From Algiphilus sp. (lineage in GTDB: Bacteria; Pseudomonadota; Gammaproteobacteria; Nevskiales; Nevskiaceae), in the NCBI RefSeq assembly GCF_023145115.1, contig NZ_JAGLEJ010000040.1:1-64000 (forward strand): a stretch of DNA of 64,000 nt, in the 5' to 3' direction. The position numbers and the translations under genes were made by a program. Below are positions 37,962 to 47,946 of this stretch, piece after piece (positions within the stretch are counted from its first letter, which is position 1; every line of letters begins with the position of its first letter). The notes under the pieces are model-generated. The model saw nothing but the letters and a program-made list of their open reading frames with translations. It was not told the origin of the DNA and searched no databases.

Positions 37962-38711
37962 ATGGCCGAGAAAGCCACTTACCGCATGGCGGAACTGGTC
38001 AAGCGCAGTGGCGCCAGCCGCGAAACGGTGCGCTACTACATCCGCGAAGGCCTGCTTCCGCCGCCCCACCGCACCGCCCGGAACATGGCGTGGTATTCCG
38101 ACCGGCACCTGGAGTTGATCAAGCTCATCCGCGTGCTTCAGGACGAGCAGTTCCTTCCGCTCAAGGCGATCAAGTCGCTGCTCAACAACGACCAGGAATA
38201 CGAATTCACTTCGCGGCAGCGCGAGATTTTTGCCAGTGTCCTGGCCGAAATGGATACGCAATCGCGTCGCAGCCTCCCGCGCCCACCCGGACGTAGGCTT
38301 GCGGGCGCGCTGGGGCTGAGCGATGACGACTACGACCAGTTGCTGGACATGGGGCTCATTCGTTCCGAAGACGAGCCACTGACGCGCGATGAAGAGGACC
38401 TGCTCCGTCAGTTCGCCATTCTGCGCCAGAGTGGCATGAGCGCCGAGCGCGGCTTCTCGCCGCAACATATCGAAATCGTGCAGGCGTCCGCCGACGTCTT
38501 GTTCGATCAGGAGCTGCGCATGTTCCAGACCCTGCTCGACAATCTGCGCGACGACGAGATTCCGGGAATCATGGAACGCGTCGTCCCGGCCATCAACCGG
38601 ATCTTCGGCTTGCTGCACGCGCGTAAGCTCCGCGCCTTCGTTGCGCGGTATGCCGCCCAGGGGGGAAGCGATACCGCTGCGAACCCCGCCACCGCGGCCG
38701 AAGAACCGTAG
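37962..38711 (+). CDS. MerR-family transcriptional regulator
   Basis: A 249-residue regulator with an N-terminal MerR winged helix: YRMAELVKRSGASRETVRYY, then IREGLLPPPHRT and the wing RHLELIKLIRVLQDEQFLPL. The C-terminal 170 residues are longer than in metal-sensing MerR proteins and lack a Cys metal loop, so it likely senses an organic ligand or forms a larger effector domain. It ends the plus-strand group with the PF10118 and SRPBCC genes. Confidence 0.92.
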   Translation: MAEKATYRMAELVKRSGASRETVRYYIREGLLPPPHRTARNMAWYSDRHLELIKLIRVLQDEQFLPLKAIKSLLNNDQEYEFTSRQREIFASVLAEMDTQSRRSLPRPPGRRLAGALGLSDDDYDQLLDMGLIRSEDEPLTRDEEDLLRQFAILRQSGMSAERGFSPQHIEIVQASADVLFDQELRMFQTLLDNLRDDEIPGIMERVVPAINRIFGLLHARKLRAFVARYAAQGGSDTAANPATAAEEP

Positions 38712-38975
38712 CCGTCCTGCTCAATCCACAAGCGACGCCGTCCTTCTGTCATCGGCGCTAGCCAGAGGCGTGGCGCAAGAGCGATGAAACGCCCTGGCGC
38801 GGATGGCTTGGCGTGGACTTCCGCCAGCCGCGGAGTTGGTGAATTGCTTCCTGCGCCTGACATCCCGCGCTTCGGCGACGGCTCGCAGCCAGCGATGCCA
38901 TTCAACACAGGCCCCTTGCTTCGCTTCGCGAGTCATGACGCGCCCCGTCAATCGGGACGCGCTCTTCACAAGCTC

Positions 38976-40034
38976 TCAGCGTAGCGCCGCGATGGGCTGA
39001 ACCCCGCTGTCGGTCGCGGCGTACAGCCGGCCCTTCCAGCGCAGCAACACGGTGAAGGTATCATCCATTCTCACACCGCCCGATCGCGTGGCCAGCTCGA
39101 GACGTGACGGCGCCTTGCCCGTTTCCAGCACCACCACCTGCTCGCTCCTTCCAGCAGCCGCGACCCGCCCGTTGCCCAGACGCGCCAGGTCGAACAGCGG
39201 CTTCTCGATGCCTGTTGGTACGGCCTCCCACTGCGGCTCGGACAGATCCTCTGTGCGGAACGCGTTGCCGCGCATGCCGACCATCAGCAGCCCCCGCTGC
39301 CCCAGCGGCAGGGCGGCGTAGAGCGACCCTTCGTAGGGTGCATCGAGAATGTCCCAGCTCAGCCCATCCGGCGAGGTGGCCACCAGCCCCAGCTCGCCGA
39401 CCAGCGCGAAGGTCCCATCGGGCAGCTGCAGCAGATCGTACAGATGGACCCCGCGCTCACTGAGGGTGGGATCGGCTAGGTCGCTCCAGGTCCTGCCGCC
39501 GTCCTGCGTGACCATGAACATCCCGAAGCCGCCGACGGCGTAGCCCGACGCCGCATCCGTGAACAGAACGTCCAGGAACGGGTTGCCGTCGCCATTGCTG
39601 CCATAGGCCTGCACCGACCAGCTCTCCCCGCCGTCGGCCGTGTGCAGGATGCTGGCGTCGTGGCCGACCGCCCAACCGTGCCGATCGTCCGCGAAGGTCA
39701 CGGCATTGAGCATCACATTCACAGGTGAAGGAACCTGTGTCCACTGCTCACCGTCCTCGGACCTGAGGATGATGCCGCGCTCGCCGACGGCAATCAGCCT
39801 CTCACCGGCTGCGGCCACATCGTTGATGTGCGCCTCGGTGGCGAGCGGCTCGAGCGCGGCCGGCGTCGGCTTGCTCGCCGACGCCGGTGCGGCCACCGCG
39901 ACTGCAGCTGCAACCGTGCCCACGACCCACATCAGCTTGCCCATCAGATTGTTCATATGCTTGGTCACGGAATATTGCTCACTTGCTATGGTTGTCGTCG
40001 ACCCGGGGCCCTGGTCGCGGCCTCGCTTATCCAT
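38976..40034 (-). CDS. YCF48-like beta-propeller exported protein
   Basis: About 350 residues with an N-terminal signal region (MGKLMWVVGTVAAAVAVAAP, cleavage near ASASK) and repeats of the YCF48/BNR type: DGGESW, DGGRTW, GYAVGG, GLSWDIL. Such propellers accompany DUF1302/DUF1329/RND clusters, but their role there is unknown. The ATG at 40034 shares its A with the TGA of the RND gene (TGATG), which supports coupling; an ATG at 39956 gives a more normal signal peptide and may be the true start. Located in the periplasm. Confidence 0.85.
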   Translation of the reverse strand: MDKRGRDQGPGSTTTIASEQYSVTKHMNNLMGKLMWVVGTVAAAVAVAAPASASKPTPAALEPLATEAHINDVAAAGERLIAVGERGIILRSEDGEQWTQVPSPVNVMLNAVTFADDRHGWAVGHDASILHTADGGESWSVQAYGSNGDGNPFLDVLFTDAASGYAVGGFGMFMVTQDGGRTWSDLADPTLSERGVHLYDLLQLPDGTFALVGELGLVATSPDGLSWDILDAPYEGSLYAALPLGQRGLLMVGMRGNAFRTEDLSEPQWEAVPTGIEKPLFDLARLGNGRVAAAGRSEQVVVLETGKAPSRLELATRSGGVRMDDTFTVLLRWKGRLYAATDSGVQPIAALR

Positions 40035-42664
40035 CAGCTCGATGCCGGCTTCGAGTCCGCTTCGGACGAGGCCGCGTCGGACTCAGCCGGTGGCGTTCGT
40101 GGCGGCCGCAGCAGAAAGGCCGCGAAGGCTGGCAGCATGAAGATGGCGGCGACGGCGTTGGCGAGAATCATCAGGTTCAGCATGATGCCCATATCCACCT
40201 GGAAGCGAAGCCCGGAGAACAGCCAGGTGGCCACGCTGGCCGACAGCGCCAGCGCGGTGAAGACCACGGCCTTGCCGGTCTGACCGAGCGCATCGGCATA
40301 GGCTTCGCGCATGGTCATGCCCCGCTCCTTCACGTTCTCCTCCAGCACCGAATAGATATAGATGCCGTAGTCGACAGCAATGCCGGCCGCGAAAGCCACC
40401 GTGGCGATGTTCGTCACCTTCAGCCCGATCTCCAGGAAGACCATCACCGTGTAGATGAAGACCGACGACACGATGATGAGCGGCGTGAGGATGCAGATCA
40501 CGCTCGTGAAATTGCGGAAGGAGACCCAGATACTGAGGCCGATAGCGGCATAGAGCCACAACAACACGGTGAGCTCCGTGGACTCGACCACGTCGTTCGC
40601 CGCTGCCATCACACCGACATTGCCGGTCGCCAGCTCGAAGGTCACCGGCGCATCCTCGGGCATCTCGTCTACGAAGGCTTCGAAGGACTCGATGACGGTG
40701 TCGATAGTCTCGGCCTTGTGGTCCGCCGTGAACACGAACAGCGGCATTGCGCTGCAATCCGTGTTGAGCAGACCGGTCGAGCTCGGGAACGGCTGCACCG
40801 TCACCACCAGCGCACCCGGCTCGCGCGGCAGCACGTTCCACTTGGGGTGGTTCTCGTTGTAGGCGTTGTAGACGACTTTCTGCATCTTGGGCAGCGACAG
40901 CGTCGACTGCACGCCGGGCGTGTTCTCCATGCGCCAGGCCAGACGGTCGATAAGACCGACGACGGAATGGTCGATGCAGGCGTCGGCCCCGGTTTCGGCG
41001 ATGATCTTCAGCAAATCGACACCGATGGAGAAGTTCTCCACGATGGCGGCCGTGTCGCGGTTATAGGTCGAATCGGTACGCAGCTCAGGCGTGCCGGGGT
41101 GCAATTCGCCGATGGCCAGATCACGGTTGATGTGGTGCGAAATGCCCCAGGCCACGCCCGTGGCCAGCAGCACGAAGACCGCCGTGCGCTTGAGGATCAC
41201 GGCCGACGCCAGCTGCCAGAGCGGCGCGAGCGCGCGGTCCCGGCGATGCTGGTGACGGCGGAACTTCTCGGGATTGCGGATGGGTGCGTACGACAGAAGA
41301 CAGGGCAGCAGGAACTTCTTGCAGACCACCACAGCGATCAGGCCGAAACAGGCGTTGATCGCCATCTCCTGGACAATGCCGATGGGAATCAACAGCAGCG
41401 TGCCGAAGCCGATGAAGTTCGTGATCAGGGCGGTGATGCCGGGAATGACCAGGCGCTTGTAGGTTCCGATCGCGGCGTCGTAGCTGTCCAGCTGCTTGTT
41501 GGCGATCTCCAGCAGCCAGAAGTTGGTGATCTGGATGCCGTGCGAGGTACTGATGGCCAGCACCAGGAAGGGCACGAGAATGGCGAAGGGGTCGAGCCCG
41601 TAGCCGAACAGGTGCAGCAGGCCCAGCTCCCACACCACGGCCAGCAGTCCGCAGGACAGCGGCAGTAGCGCAACCAGCCAGGACCCGGTGTATATCGCCA
41701 GCACGATCCAGACCAAGAGGATCGACAGGGCGAAGAAGCCGACGACCTCGCCGGACTTCTCCGCGATATCGCCGACGATCTGGACGAAGCCGATGTTGTG
41801 AATGCTGATCGACGGGTTGTAGTCGGGGTTGTCGGCCTCGCGCACCTTGAAGTCGCTACCCGAGAGCGTCGCCATGGCGAAGTCGCCGCTCTCATCCTTG
41901 TAGCGGAACTCGACGTCGGAGAAGCGGAACAGTACCCCGGTCGGATCGCTGTACGAAACGTGCGCGACGTCGCCGGCCTTGAGCGGCGGGAAATCCTCGC
42001 GAAGCCGGTACTCCCACATCCTCGGGCTGGTGAAGCGCTGCCGGATCTGTTCCAGCCGGCCCTCGGTCTTGAAGTAGTCCAGCTTCTCTCCGCTGACCGG
42101 ATCGCGCTCGATCAGTTCGCCGATGATCATTGCGCCCCGCTCGTCGTTGGACACGAGCCGGCCGATCACCTCGGCCTTTTCCACATTGCTCCGGACCTTC
42201 TGCAGCATTTCCGGCGTCGGCTTGAAATCCGCCGGCACGACATCGCCGCCGCGGAACCCGCCCTCGACCACCTCCAGGTAGCGCACATCCGGCGTCATGA
42301 TGGAGCTGACGCGCGATCGGTCCATCCCCGGGAGGAAGAACATCGCGTCGGTAGCCTTGCGCAGTGTCTTCATGAAGGACGGCTGATAGATGTCGCCGTT
42401 CCCCGGCTTCTGCATGACCGCCATCAACACCGTATTGGCGCCGCCGAACTCGCGCTGGTATTCCTTGAAGGTCTCGATGTAGGGATGCCCCTGCGGAAGC
42501 TGCTTCTCGAAGCCGGCGTCCAGCTTCAGCTGGGTGGCGTGCCAGCCGAGAAAGAGCGTCGTCAGCAACAGCACTATCAGCAGCCGCGCGCGCTTGTGAA
42601 AGATGATCGGGAGGGTGGTGTCCACGTACCACTTCGCGAACCCGCCCTTTAGCTCACCGTGCAT
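40034..42664 (-). CDS. RND-superfamily (MMPL/SSD-type) lipid exporter
   Basis: An 876-residue inner-membrane permease with the two-fold RND layout: one N-terminal TM (LLIVLLLTTLFLGWHA), a large periplasmic domain, a five-helix bundle around residues 310-470, another TM near 490-510, a second periplasmic domain and a final bundle. The last bundle contains FAAGIAVDYGIYIYSVLEEN, with the charged residues typical of proton-relay helix 10. It lacks the adaptor/OMF context of drug pumps. Instead it sits with DUF1302 and DUF1329 genes, a recurrent association consistent with movement of a hydrophobic compound across the envelope. Confidence 0.93.
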   Translation of the reverse strand: MHGELKGGFAKWYVDTTLPIIFHKRARLLIVLLLTTLFLGWHATQLKLDAGFEKQLPQGHPYIETFKEYQREFGGANTVLMAVMQKPGNGDIYQPSFMKTLRKATDAMFFLPGMDRSRVSSIMTPDVRYLEVVEGGFRGGDVVPADFKPTPEMLQKVRSNVEKAEVIGRLVSNDERGAMIIGELIERDPVSGEKLDYFKTEGRLEQIRQRFTSPRMWEYRLREDFPPLKAGDVAHVSYSDPTGVLFRFSDVEFRYKDESGDFAMATLSGSDFKVREADNPDYNPSISIHNIGFVQIVGDIAEKSGEVVGFFALSILLVWIVLAIYTGSWLVALLPLSCGLLAVVWELGLLHLFGYGLDPFAILVPFLVLAISTSHGIQITNFWLLEIANKQLDSYDAAIGTYKRLVIPGITALITNFIGFGTLLLIPIGIVQEMAINACFGLIAVVVCKKFLLPCLLSYAPIRNPEKFRRHQHRRDRALAPLWQLASAVILKRTAVFVLLATGVAWGISHHINRDLAIGELHPGTPELRTDSTYNRDTAAIVENFSIGVDLLKIIAETGADACIDHSVVGLIDRLAWRMENTPGVQSTLSLPKMQKVVYNAYNENHPKWNVLPREPGALVVTVQPFPSSTGLLNTDCSAMPLFVFTADHKAETIDTVIESFEAFVDEMPEDAPVTFELATGNVGVMAAANDVVESTELTVLLWLYAAIGLSIWVSFRNFTSVICILTPLIIVSSVFIYTVMVFLEIGLKVTNIATVAFAAGIAVDYGIYIYSVLEENVKERGMTMREAYADALGQTGKAVVFTALALSASVATWLFSGLRFQVDMGIMLNLMILANAVAAIFMLPAFAAFLLRPPRTPPAESDAASSEADSKPASS

Positions 42665-42795
42665 TCATGATCTCCGCAAGTAATTCTGGCTAGTTTCCGA
42701 CCGTGCCCGCATCGGGAGACAAAGGTTCCATCACGCGGCCGGACACGCCGGATCCGCGCACCACATCGAGGGGGTAGCGCTGCGGTTTCCCGCAA

Positions 42796-43560
42796 TCAGC
42801 CGTCTCTCACGCAGACCTCGAACAGCCGCAACGCATTGAGCACCTGCAGGCCGCCACCGAAATCCACTCGCACCTCATCGAATTCCTTGCTGAGCGTCCC
42901 GCCGACGGTGCGCCGCCCGGGGTTGCTCGGCGTGGGGAGGATCGTGGGCAGGTCGAGCAGGCTCAGCGTAATCGGAACCTGCCCCGCGTCGGGCGTGCTC
43001 GACTCCTGCTCCTCTCCGTTCAGAAAGGTCGTGATCCTGATCTGCTGGTTCAGTCCGATCGTTAGCGGGATCGCGTCTTCCTCGCCAGCCACTGCGACAG
43101 CAATCCGGCTGCCAGGCGGGTGCGTGCGCGCCGTATCGAAGACGGACAGGAAGGTCGTGCCGGCCACCGAGACGGGCACGTTGAAGGTCGCGAAGTTCGT
43201 TGGATCGTCGTCGACCGCGGCCTCCGCGTCGATCACCGAGCAGAGTGCGCACACTCCGCTGATGCCGGTCTCGAGGACGGCCCGCGGCGCGCGCAGGGGC
43301 TCGAAGGCGTTGCCGGGCGCGCATTGCTCGGGCGCCCTGGCGAAGCCGGTACTGCCGCCGCCGTTGGGACTGTCCGGATCGGTGCAGCCGAGCGCCAGCG
43401 CCGCGGCCAGCAGACCGGCGGCACCGGTCAGCCTCGGCGCCTTTCGCGACCGCGACGCAGCTTCTGCGCGGATGCCCGCGTGGCACGGCGCTTCATCGGT
43501 ACCGGATACGGCGCCGGATGGCGCGCTGCGCCAGAAATTCAGTTTCACGATCTCTTTCAT
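42796..43560 (-). CDS. Predicted lipoprotein of unknown function
   Basis: A 254-residue protein with a lipobox-like LAAALALGC (Cys59) after a basic and hydrophobic stretch. The 58-residue leader is long, so the true start may lie further in. The mature part is beta-rich, Asp/Thr/Pro-containing, with a CALC pair and several conserved-looking segments (RITTFLNGEEQ, DEVRVDFGGGLQV). No family recognised. It lies 13 bases after the DUF1302 stop and 131 bases before the RND start, so it is likely part of the envelope operon. Confidence 0.7.
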   Translation of the reverse strand: MKEIVKLNFWRSAPSGAVSGTDEAPCHAGIRAEAASRSRKAPRLTGAAGLLAAALALGCTDPDSPNGGGSTGFARAPEQCAPGNAFEPLRAPRAVLETGISGVCALCSVIDAEAAVDDDPTNFATFNVPVSVAGTTFLSVFDTARTHPPGSRIAVAVAGEEDAIPLTIGLNQQIRITTFLNGEEQESSTPDAGQVPITLSLLDLPTILPTPSNPGRRTVGGTLSKEFDEVRVDFGGGLQVLNALRLFEVCVRDG

Positions 43561-43573
43561 GACTCTCCCCCGG

Positions 43574-46135
43574 TCAGAACTGATACTTGACGTAGAAGCC
43601 CAGGTTGTCGCGGTCCGCCATCAGGTTGTTCTCACCGGCGCCCCCGTAGAGGTTGTAGACCACGTTGAAGGTGAGCGCCTTTTCATAGCGGAACTCCAGG
43701 ATCGAAGTCAGCGAGTAGCGCCCCTCCACGAAGTTGAACAACGGAGCCGGCGAATTGCCGTAGACATCGTGCTGCCAGAGCAGCAGCGGTGCGATGCTGA
43801 TGGACGGCAGAACCGACTCGTAGAGGATGCGCGATACAACGCGGTACCCGGTCGAGAACTCGTCGGCAAAGGCATCCCGCGGCGCCTGGAAGGGGTTGAA
43901 GCGGATCCCGTCCGGGCCGATCGTGCAGGCGATGTTCGCCGAACAGGCCAGTTGCGAACCGTCCGCACCGCTGCCGTCGGCGCCGGCCGACGCGTGCGTG
44001 AACGCGGTCAGCGGGCCTTCGAGCTGCAGCTCGTGGAATGCCGGCATGTTCAGCACGTGCGTCGCGGCCAGCTCGTAGACCATCAGCACCTGGTCGGCGC
44101 CGATCAGCCGGGATGGCCAGTCCGACCGGCTGTAGAGGCGGGTTGCGCCCAGGGTGTACTGCGCGACGTCGAATTCCTCCCACCCGCGGATGCGACTGTT
44201 GGGTGCCGGATCGTCGCCGAGCGTGCCGCCGCGATACGGGACCAGGAAGCTGGGAAAGGAGCGCGCCGGTGACGGAACGCCGGCGAGGAGCAGGAAGCTG
44301 GTGTCATTGAAATACGTATTGCCGTTGGCGTCGGTCGCGTCGCTGCCGTCGTAGACGAAGTACTGGCCCGTGATGTTCTGGCCGTTTCCGAGCTGCGTTC
44401 CTCCGCTGTCCTCGCCGAAGCCCACGGCCCCGACCGTTCCGTCGCAGCCGTCGTCGGGGCCGTTGCAGTGTCCGAGCGTGGGCTGCAGCGCCGAGAACAG
44501 CACGTCCACCAGCGCGACCTGGAGCGGCTGGTCGGGTCGGTACGCGAGCTCGCCCTGGAAGGAATAGTTGCCGTACGTGGTATTGAAGCTGAACCCGAAC
44601 ATCTTGAGGTCTTCCGGGTAGGTGAGCTGGAACTCGGCCGTGTCCAGCGGAATGACCTCACTATTCGGCCGGCCCGGCTGCGGAACCAGCAGATTCGCCA
44701 CTCCCGGTATGGCGTCGAGCGGCGTGCTGTCAACAAGCCCCAGCGTCCCGAGCACCTCGGGCCGCGCGGTCAGCAGGCCCGCGATATCGTTCACCGCCTG
44801 AAGGACCCCTCGCGGATAGCTGTCACCCGTCACCAGGGCCAGATTCGGGCAGAGCGTGAGGATCTCTATGGTGTTCTCGGCGTTCCGCCCCTGCGGGTTG
44901 CCCGCCGCACGCATGCAGCTCGCGTTCGCTGCATAGGCGTCCACATAGGGCAGCTTGGAGTGGTAGTTCATGAAGTAGAAGCCCAGCTCGGTGCCGTAGT
45001 TCAGCCAGTCGGCGTAGTACTTCAGGCTGATACCGTACTCCCCGCCATCGCGCGCCTCGTCATCGGGCCTGCGACCGACGGAGAGCGTGGTCGAAGACAC
45101 CAGGCCGAGAGGGTTGGCGATGGCCGTGCCGAGCTGATCCGGGTCATCCGTCGCCTGGCCGAAGCTGGCGTTGAGGCGCTCATCGCCCAGGTTGTTCGTT
45201 CCGGCATCCAGGAAGGAAAAGAAGGTGCCGGGTGCCGGGATGGCCACCGGCTGCCACTCGAAGGCGTAGTGGGCCTGCAGCGTGACGTTGCCTCCCAGAT
45301 AGGAGGACACGTTGGCCATGTTGACCGGAATGAACAGGTCCTCCAGCAGGGCATTGCCAAGCCGGAAGATGTTGGTGGCGTCCACCGGATTGGCCTGGGA
45401 CAGGCTGTTGATGACCGCGACCGTGCTTTCGCCCCAGTTCACGACCTGCTTGCCGACGCGGAGCGTGACGTCCTGATCCACCAGCGGCAGCGTGAAGGGC
45501 ACGGTAAGATGCAGGTCGAGCAGATCGTAGAACCGGTACTCATCCGCGATCTCGTCCGATCGCTTTTCGCGCACCAGCGCCCCCCGGGCGAGCACCGCAT
45601 CGAAATAGCGATTGCCGAAGGGATCGCCACGCGTGACCACCTCATCGAAGTTTTCCGGGGTGGTCTTGTTCGGATGCGTCTCCACGAAGTCGTAGTTGAC
45701 CGGGTCGTAGACGCCGCGCCCGCGCACGAACAGCTCCCAGTCTCCGAAGAAGCGGAGCTTCAGGTCCGTATTCAGGACGATCGGTGCCTGAACGATGTCG
45801 CCCTTGTCATAGTTCAGATTGCCGTTGTCGAAGTTCATCGAGGCCTGGCCCGGGGCGTCGCGCAAGCGCTCGGCCGGATAGATCTGGTCACGGACCACGC
45901 CCTGGCAGAGCTGGAAGACACCAGTGCAAACGTCCGGGTTGCGGTTGGCCTTGCCAACCAGGTAGCCCGCGCGGTCATGGAGGCGCCACTGCGCCCCCGC
46001 GGTGAGACTGTTGTTCAGAATCGCCGTAACGTCCTGTCCGAGCAGGTCAATGTCGAACTGGCGCGCTGACGCGCTGGTGCAGACCATGAACACGAGCGCC
46101 GCTGCGGCCACCCGCCCCGTTCTCTTCATCGTCAT
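43574..46135 (-). CDS. DUF1302 outer-membrane protein
   Basis: An 853-residue exported protein of the DUF1302 family, predicted to be an outer-membrane beta-barrel. Signal peptide MTMKRTGRVAAAALVFMVCT with cleavage near SASA. The start at 46135 is chosen because AGGAGGAG lies 8 bases upstream; an in-frame ATG at 46216 is less likely. Family segments include FDIDLLGQDVTAILNNSLTA at the N-terminus and a C-terminal strand ending in Phe (NLGFYVKYQF), as expected for barrel assembly. It is encoded between DUF1329 and the lipoprotein gene. Confidence 0.9.
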   Translation of the reverse strand: MTMKRTGRVAAAALVFMVCTSASARQFDIDLLGQDVTAILNNSLTAGAQWRLHDRAGYLVGKANRNPDVCTGVFQLCQGVVRDQIYPAERLRDAPGQASMNFDNGNLNYDKGDIVQAPIVLNTDLKLRFFGDWELFVRGRGVYDPVNYDFVETHPNKTTPENFDEVVTRGDPFGNRYFDAVLARGALVREKRSDEIADEYRFYDLLDLHLTVPFTLPLVDQDVTLRVGKQVVNWGESTVAVINSLSQANPVDATNIFRLGNALLEDLFIPVNMANVSSYLGGNVTLQAHYAFEWQPVAIPAPGTFFSFLDAGTNNLGDERLNASFGQATDDPDQLGTAIANPLGLVSSTTLSVGRRPDDEARDGGEYGISLKYYADWLNYGTELGFYFMNYHSKLPYVDAYAANASCMRAAGNPQGRNAENTIEILTLCPNLALVTGDSYPRGVLQAVNDIAGLLTARPEVLGTLGLVDSTPLDAIPGVANLLVPQPGRPNSEVIPLDTAEFQLTYPEDLKMFGFSFNTTYGNYSFQGELAYRPDQPLQVALVDVLFSALQPTLGHCNGPDDGCDGTVGAVGFGEDSGGTQLGNGQNITGQYFVYDGSDATDANGNTYFNDTSFLLLAGVPSPARSFPSFLVPYRGGTLGDDPAPNSRIRGWEEFDVAQYTLGATRLYSRSDWPSRLIGADQVLMVYELAATHVLNMPAFHELQLEGPLTAFTHASAGADGSGADGSQLACSANIACTIGPDGIRFNPFQAPRDAFADEFSTGYRVVSRILYESVLPSISIAPLLLWQHDVYGNSPAPLFNFVEGRYSLTSILEFRYEKALTFNVVYNLYGGAGENNLMADRDNLGFYVKYQF

Positions 46136-46343
46136 CGTTGTGTCTCCTCCTCGAAAATGCCCCGGATCGTTATGGATCGATCTTGTTGCGGGCTGCGTCT
46201 GCCGCGAAACCTTCACCAGTCAAGTCAGGTCGACAACCGGGCGCCCCGATTGCCCCCATCGGAGCGCCTCGATCACCCGTGCCCGCCCGCAGCACCACTT
46301 CGCTGGCGGGCAGACCGTGATGGAACGCCCCTCCAGCCGCCGC

Positions 46344-47714
46344 TTACTTCGCAGCGCGCCGTTGAATGGCTGAAGGCTGGAAGTAGCCGTCCGGGAAATC
46401 CACGGTGGCATCGAACGGCTTGTCCTCGTTGGCCATCGCGGTGACGAAATAGCGCCCGCTGTTGAAGTGGTAGATCACTTCGGGGATCGTCGTGCTCGCC
46501 ATGATGTTGGAGCCGTAGAGCAGATGCCCTTCCTGGAACTGCATCAACTGGCCCTGATGGTCATAGTTGTCGCGTGCGACGATGTTCCAGGTGTCCTCAT
46601 CAAGGTAGAAGCGAATCTTGCCGAACGTGTGACGCAGGTCGGGCCGGTTCTCGGCTTCCACCACCCAGACGCGATGCAGCTCGTAGCGCGGCAGCTCCGG
46701 GTTGACGTGCCGGGGGTGCGCGATGTCGGCGTACTCGATCTTGTTGCCGGCGATCCGGTACGAGTTGTACGGGATGTACATCTCTTTCCGACCGATCAGC
46801 TTCCAGGTAAAGCGTTCGAGCACGCCGTTGAACATGTCGACCTGATCGTAGAACTGGTGGCCATCGGTACCCTCGTAAGGGTTGTCGCAGCAGACCGCGG
46901 GCGCACGCCGGATACGCTTGAGGGCCGGGGAATACAGCCAGGCAGAGCGCCCCTGAGGCCCGGTGCCCGCCTTCTCGTGCGCGAGGATGAAGGTGCCGGC
47001 CAGCCTTGGCGGGGCCACGATCTCCGAGACGTACTTGATCGACGTCACGCCCGGCTCGAGCTCGAGCGGTGGCTCGATCTCTATGTTGTTGTAGAAGAAC
47101 TTGACGTCCTCGACGATCTTGGTAAACGTGTATTCGCCGTCGAGCTGAACGATCATCTGGTTGTTGTAGCGCCGACCCGAGGCGCCGCGGTACTTCGTCT
47201 TGTGGTTCCAGATAGGCTCGGCGCCCGATTGCGGAATCGGGAACGGAAAGCCGAGAGACGCATTGCGCGGCTCGTCGATGGTATCCAGCACCGCGCTGTC
47301 CGCGTTCTCGATGGATCCGTCGAGAATCTCCTGGGGAAAGTTCGCGATGCGGTGACTCGGGTAGACATTCATCCGGTAGGAATCCGGATAGCGCTCGAGC
47401 AGCTCCCTGTGCCCGTGCGTGAGCTTGTCGGCGTACTTGTCCATGTTCTCTGCGGAGATCGTGAACTTGGGCTCCTCCGCCTCGAGGTCCGGATAGCTCG
47501 GCCAGAAGCCCTTGAGAGGACCCTCCTGCGGACGAGGCTCCCATGCCGGAATGGTTCCGTCCTCGTTACCGGCGCGGATGGCACCGACCGGCGTCAGTTC
47601 CTCGCCGAGCTTCGCGACCTCATCCGGCGGCGCCTTGGCTGCGGCGGGCAGCGCGACAGCAGTCAGCAATCCTGCGCACAGCATGGACTGCACCAACTTG
47701 TGTGAAATATGCAC
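46344..47714 (-). CDS. DUF1329 periplasmic protein (LolA/LolB-like fold expected), GTG start
   Basis: A 456-residue protein with a signal peptide (MLCAGLLTAVALPAAA) followed by the DUF1329 domain: EELTPVGAIRAGNEDGTIP at the start, and ALKRIRRAPAVCCDNPYEGTDGHQF in two adjoining segments. DUF1329 proteins are thought to be lipoprotein-carrier-like and co-occur with DUF1302 and RND proteins. The start codon is GTG at 47714 with GGAGGAG upstream. It is the first gene of the envelope cluster. Possible periplasmic shuttle for a lipid. Confidence 0.9.
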   Translation of the reverse strand: MHISHKLVQSMLCAGLLTAVALPAAAKAPPDEVAKLGEELTPVGAIRAGNEDGTIPAWEPRPQEGPLKGFWPSYPDLEAEEPKFTISAENMDKYADKLTHGHRELLERYPDSYRMNVYPSHRIANFPQEILDGSIENADSAVLDTIDEPRNASLGFPFPIPQSGAEPIWNHKTKYRGASGRRYNNQMIVQLDGEYTFTKIVEDVKFFYNNIEIEPPLELEPGVTSIKYVSEIVAPPRLAGTFILAHEKAGTGPQGRSAWLYSPALKRIRRAPAVCCDNPYEGTDGHQFYDQVDMFNGVLERFTWKLIGRKEMYIPYNSYRIAGNKIEYADIAHPRHVNPELPRYELHRVWVVEAENRPDLRHTFGKIRFYLDEDTWNIVARDNYDHQGQLMQFQEGHLLYGSNIMASTTIPEVIYHFNSGRYFVTAMANEDKPFDATVDFPDGYFQPSAIQRRAAK

Positions 47715-47946
47715 CTTGCTCCTCCTCGTCTTGGGTAACTCTCAGAATGCTCTTGCGTCTAAGGCCGCCTGCCAAACGCTTGATAGGCTGACCGTAGCAC
47801 ATTCCTTCGGTCACTGTCCAAGGCTTGGATGCAATGTTGCGATGCGGCACGAGAGTGACGAAGATTCCCTGGAGCGATGACGCTCCGGAGGGTGTCCGCG
47901 GGCGCCGGCATCGCGCAGGAAACCTCCGGGCGCAGCCACAGAGGCT

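Noticed and set aside
39887..41668. Plus-strand open frame of 593 codons
   Set aside because: Antisense to the RND permease gene; His/Gln/Asp-rich sequence without family features.
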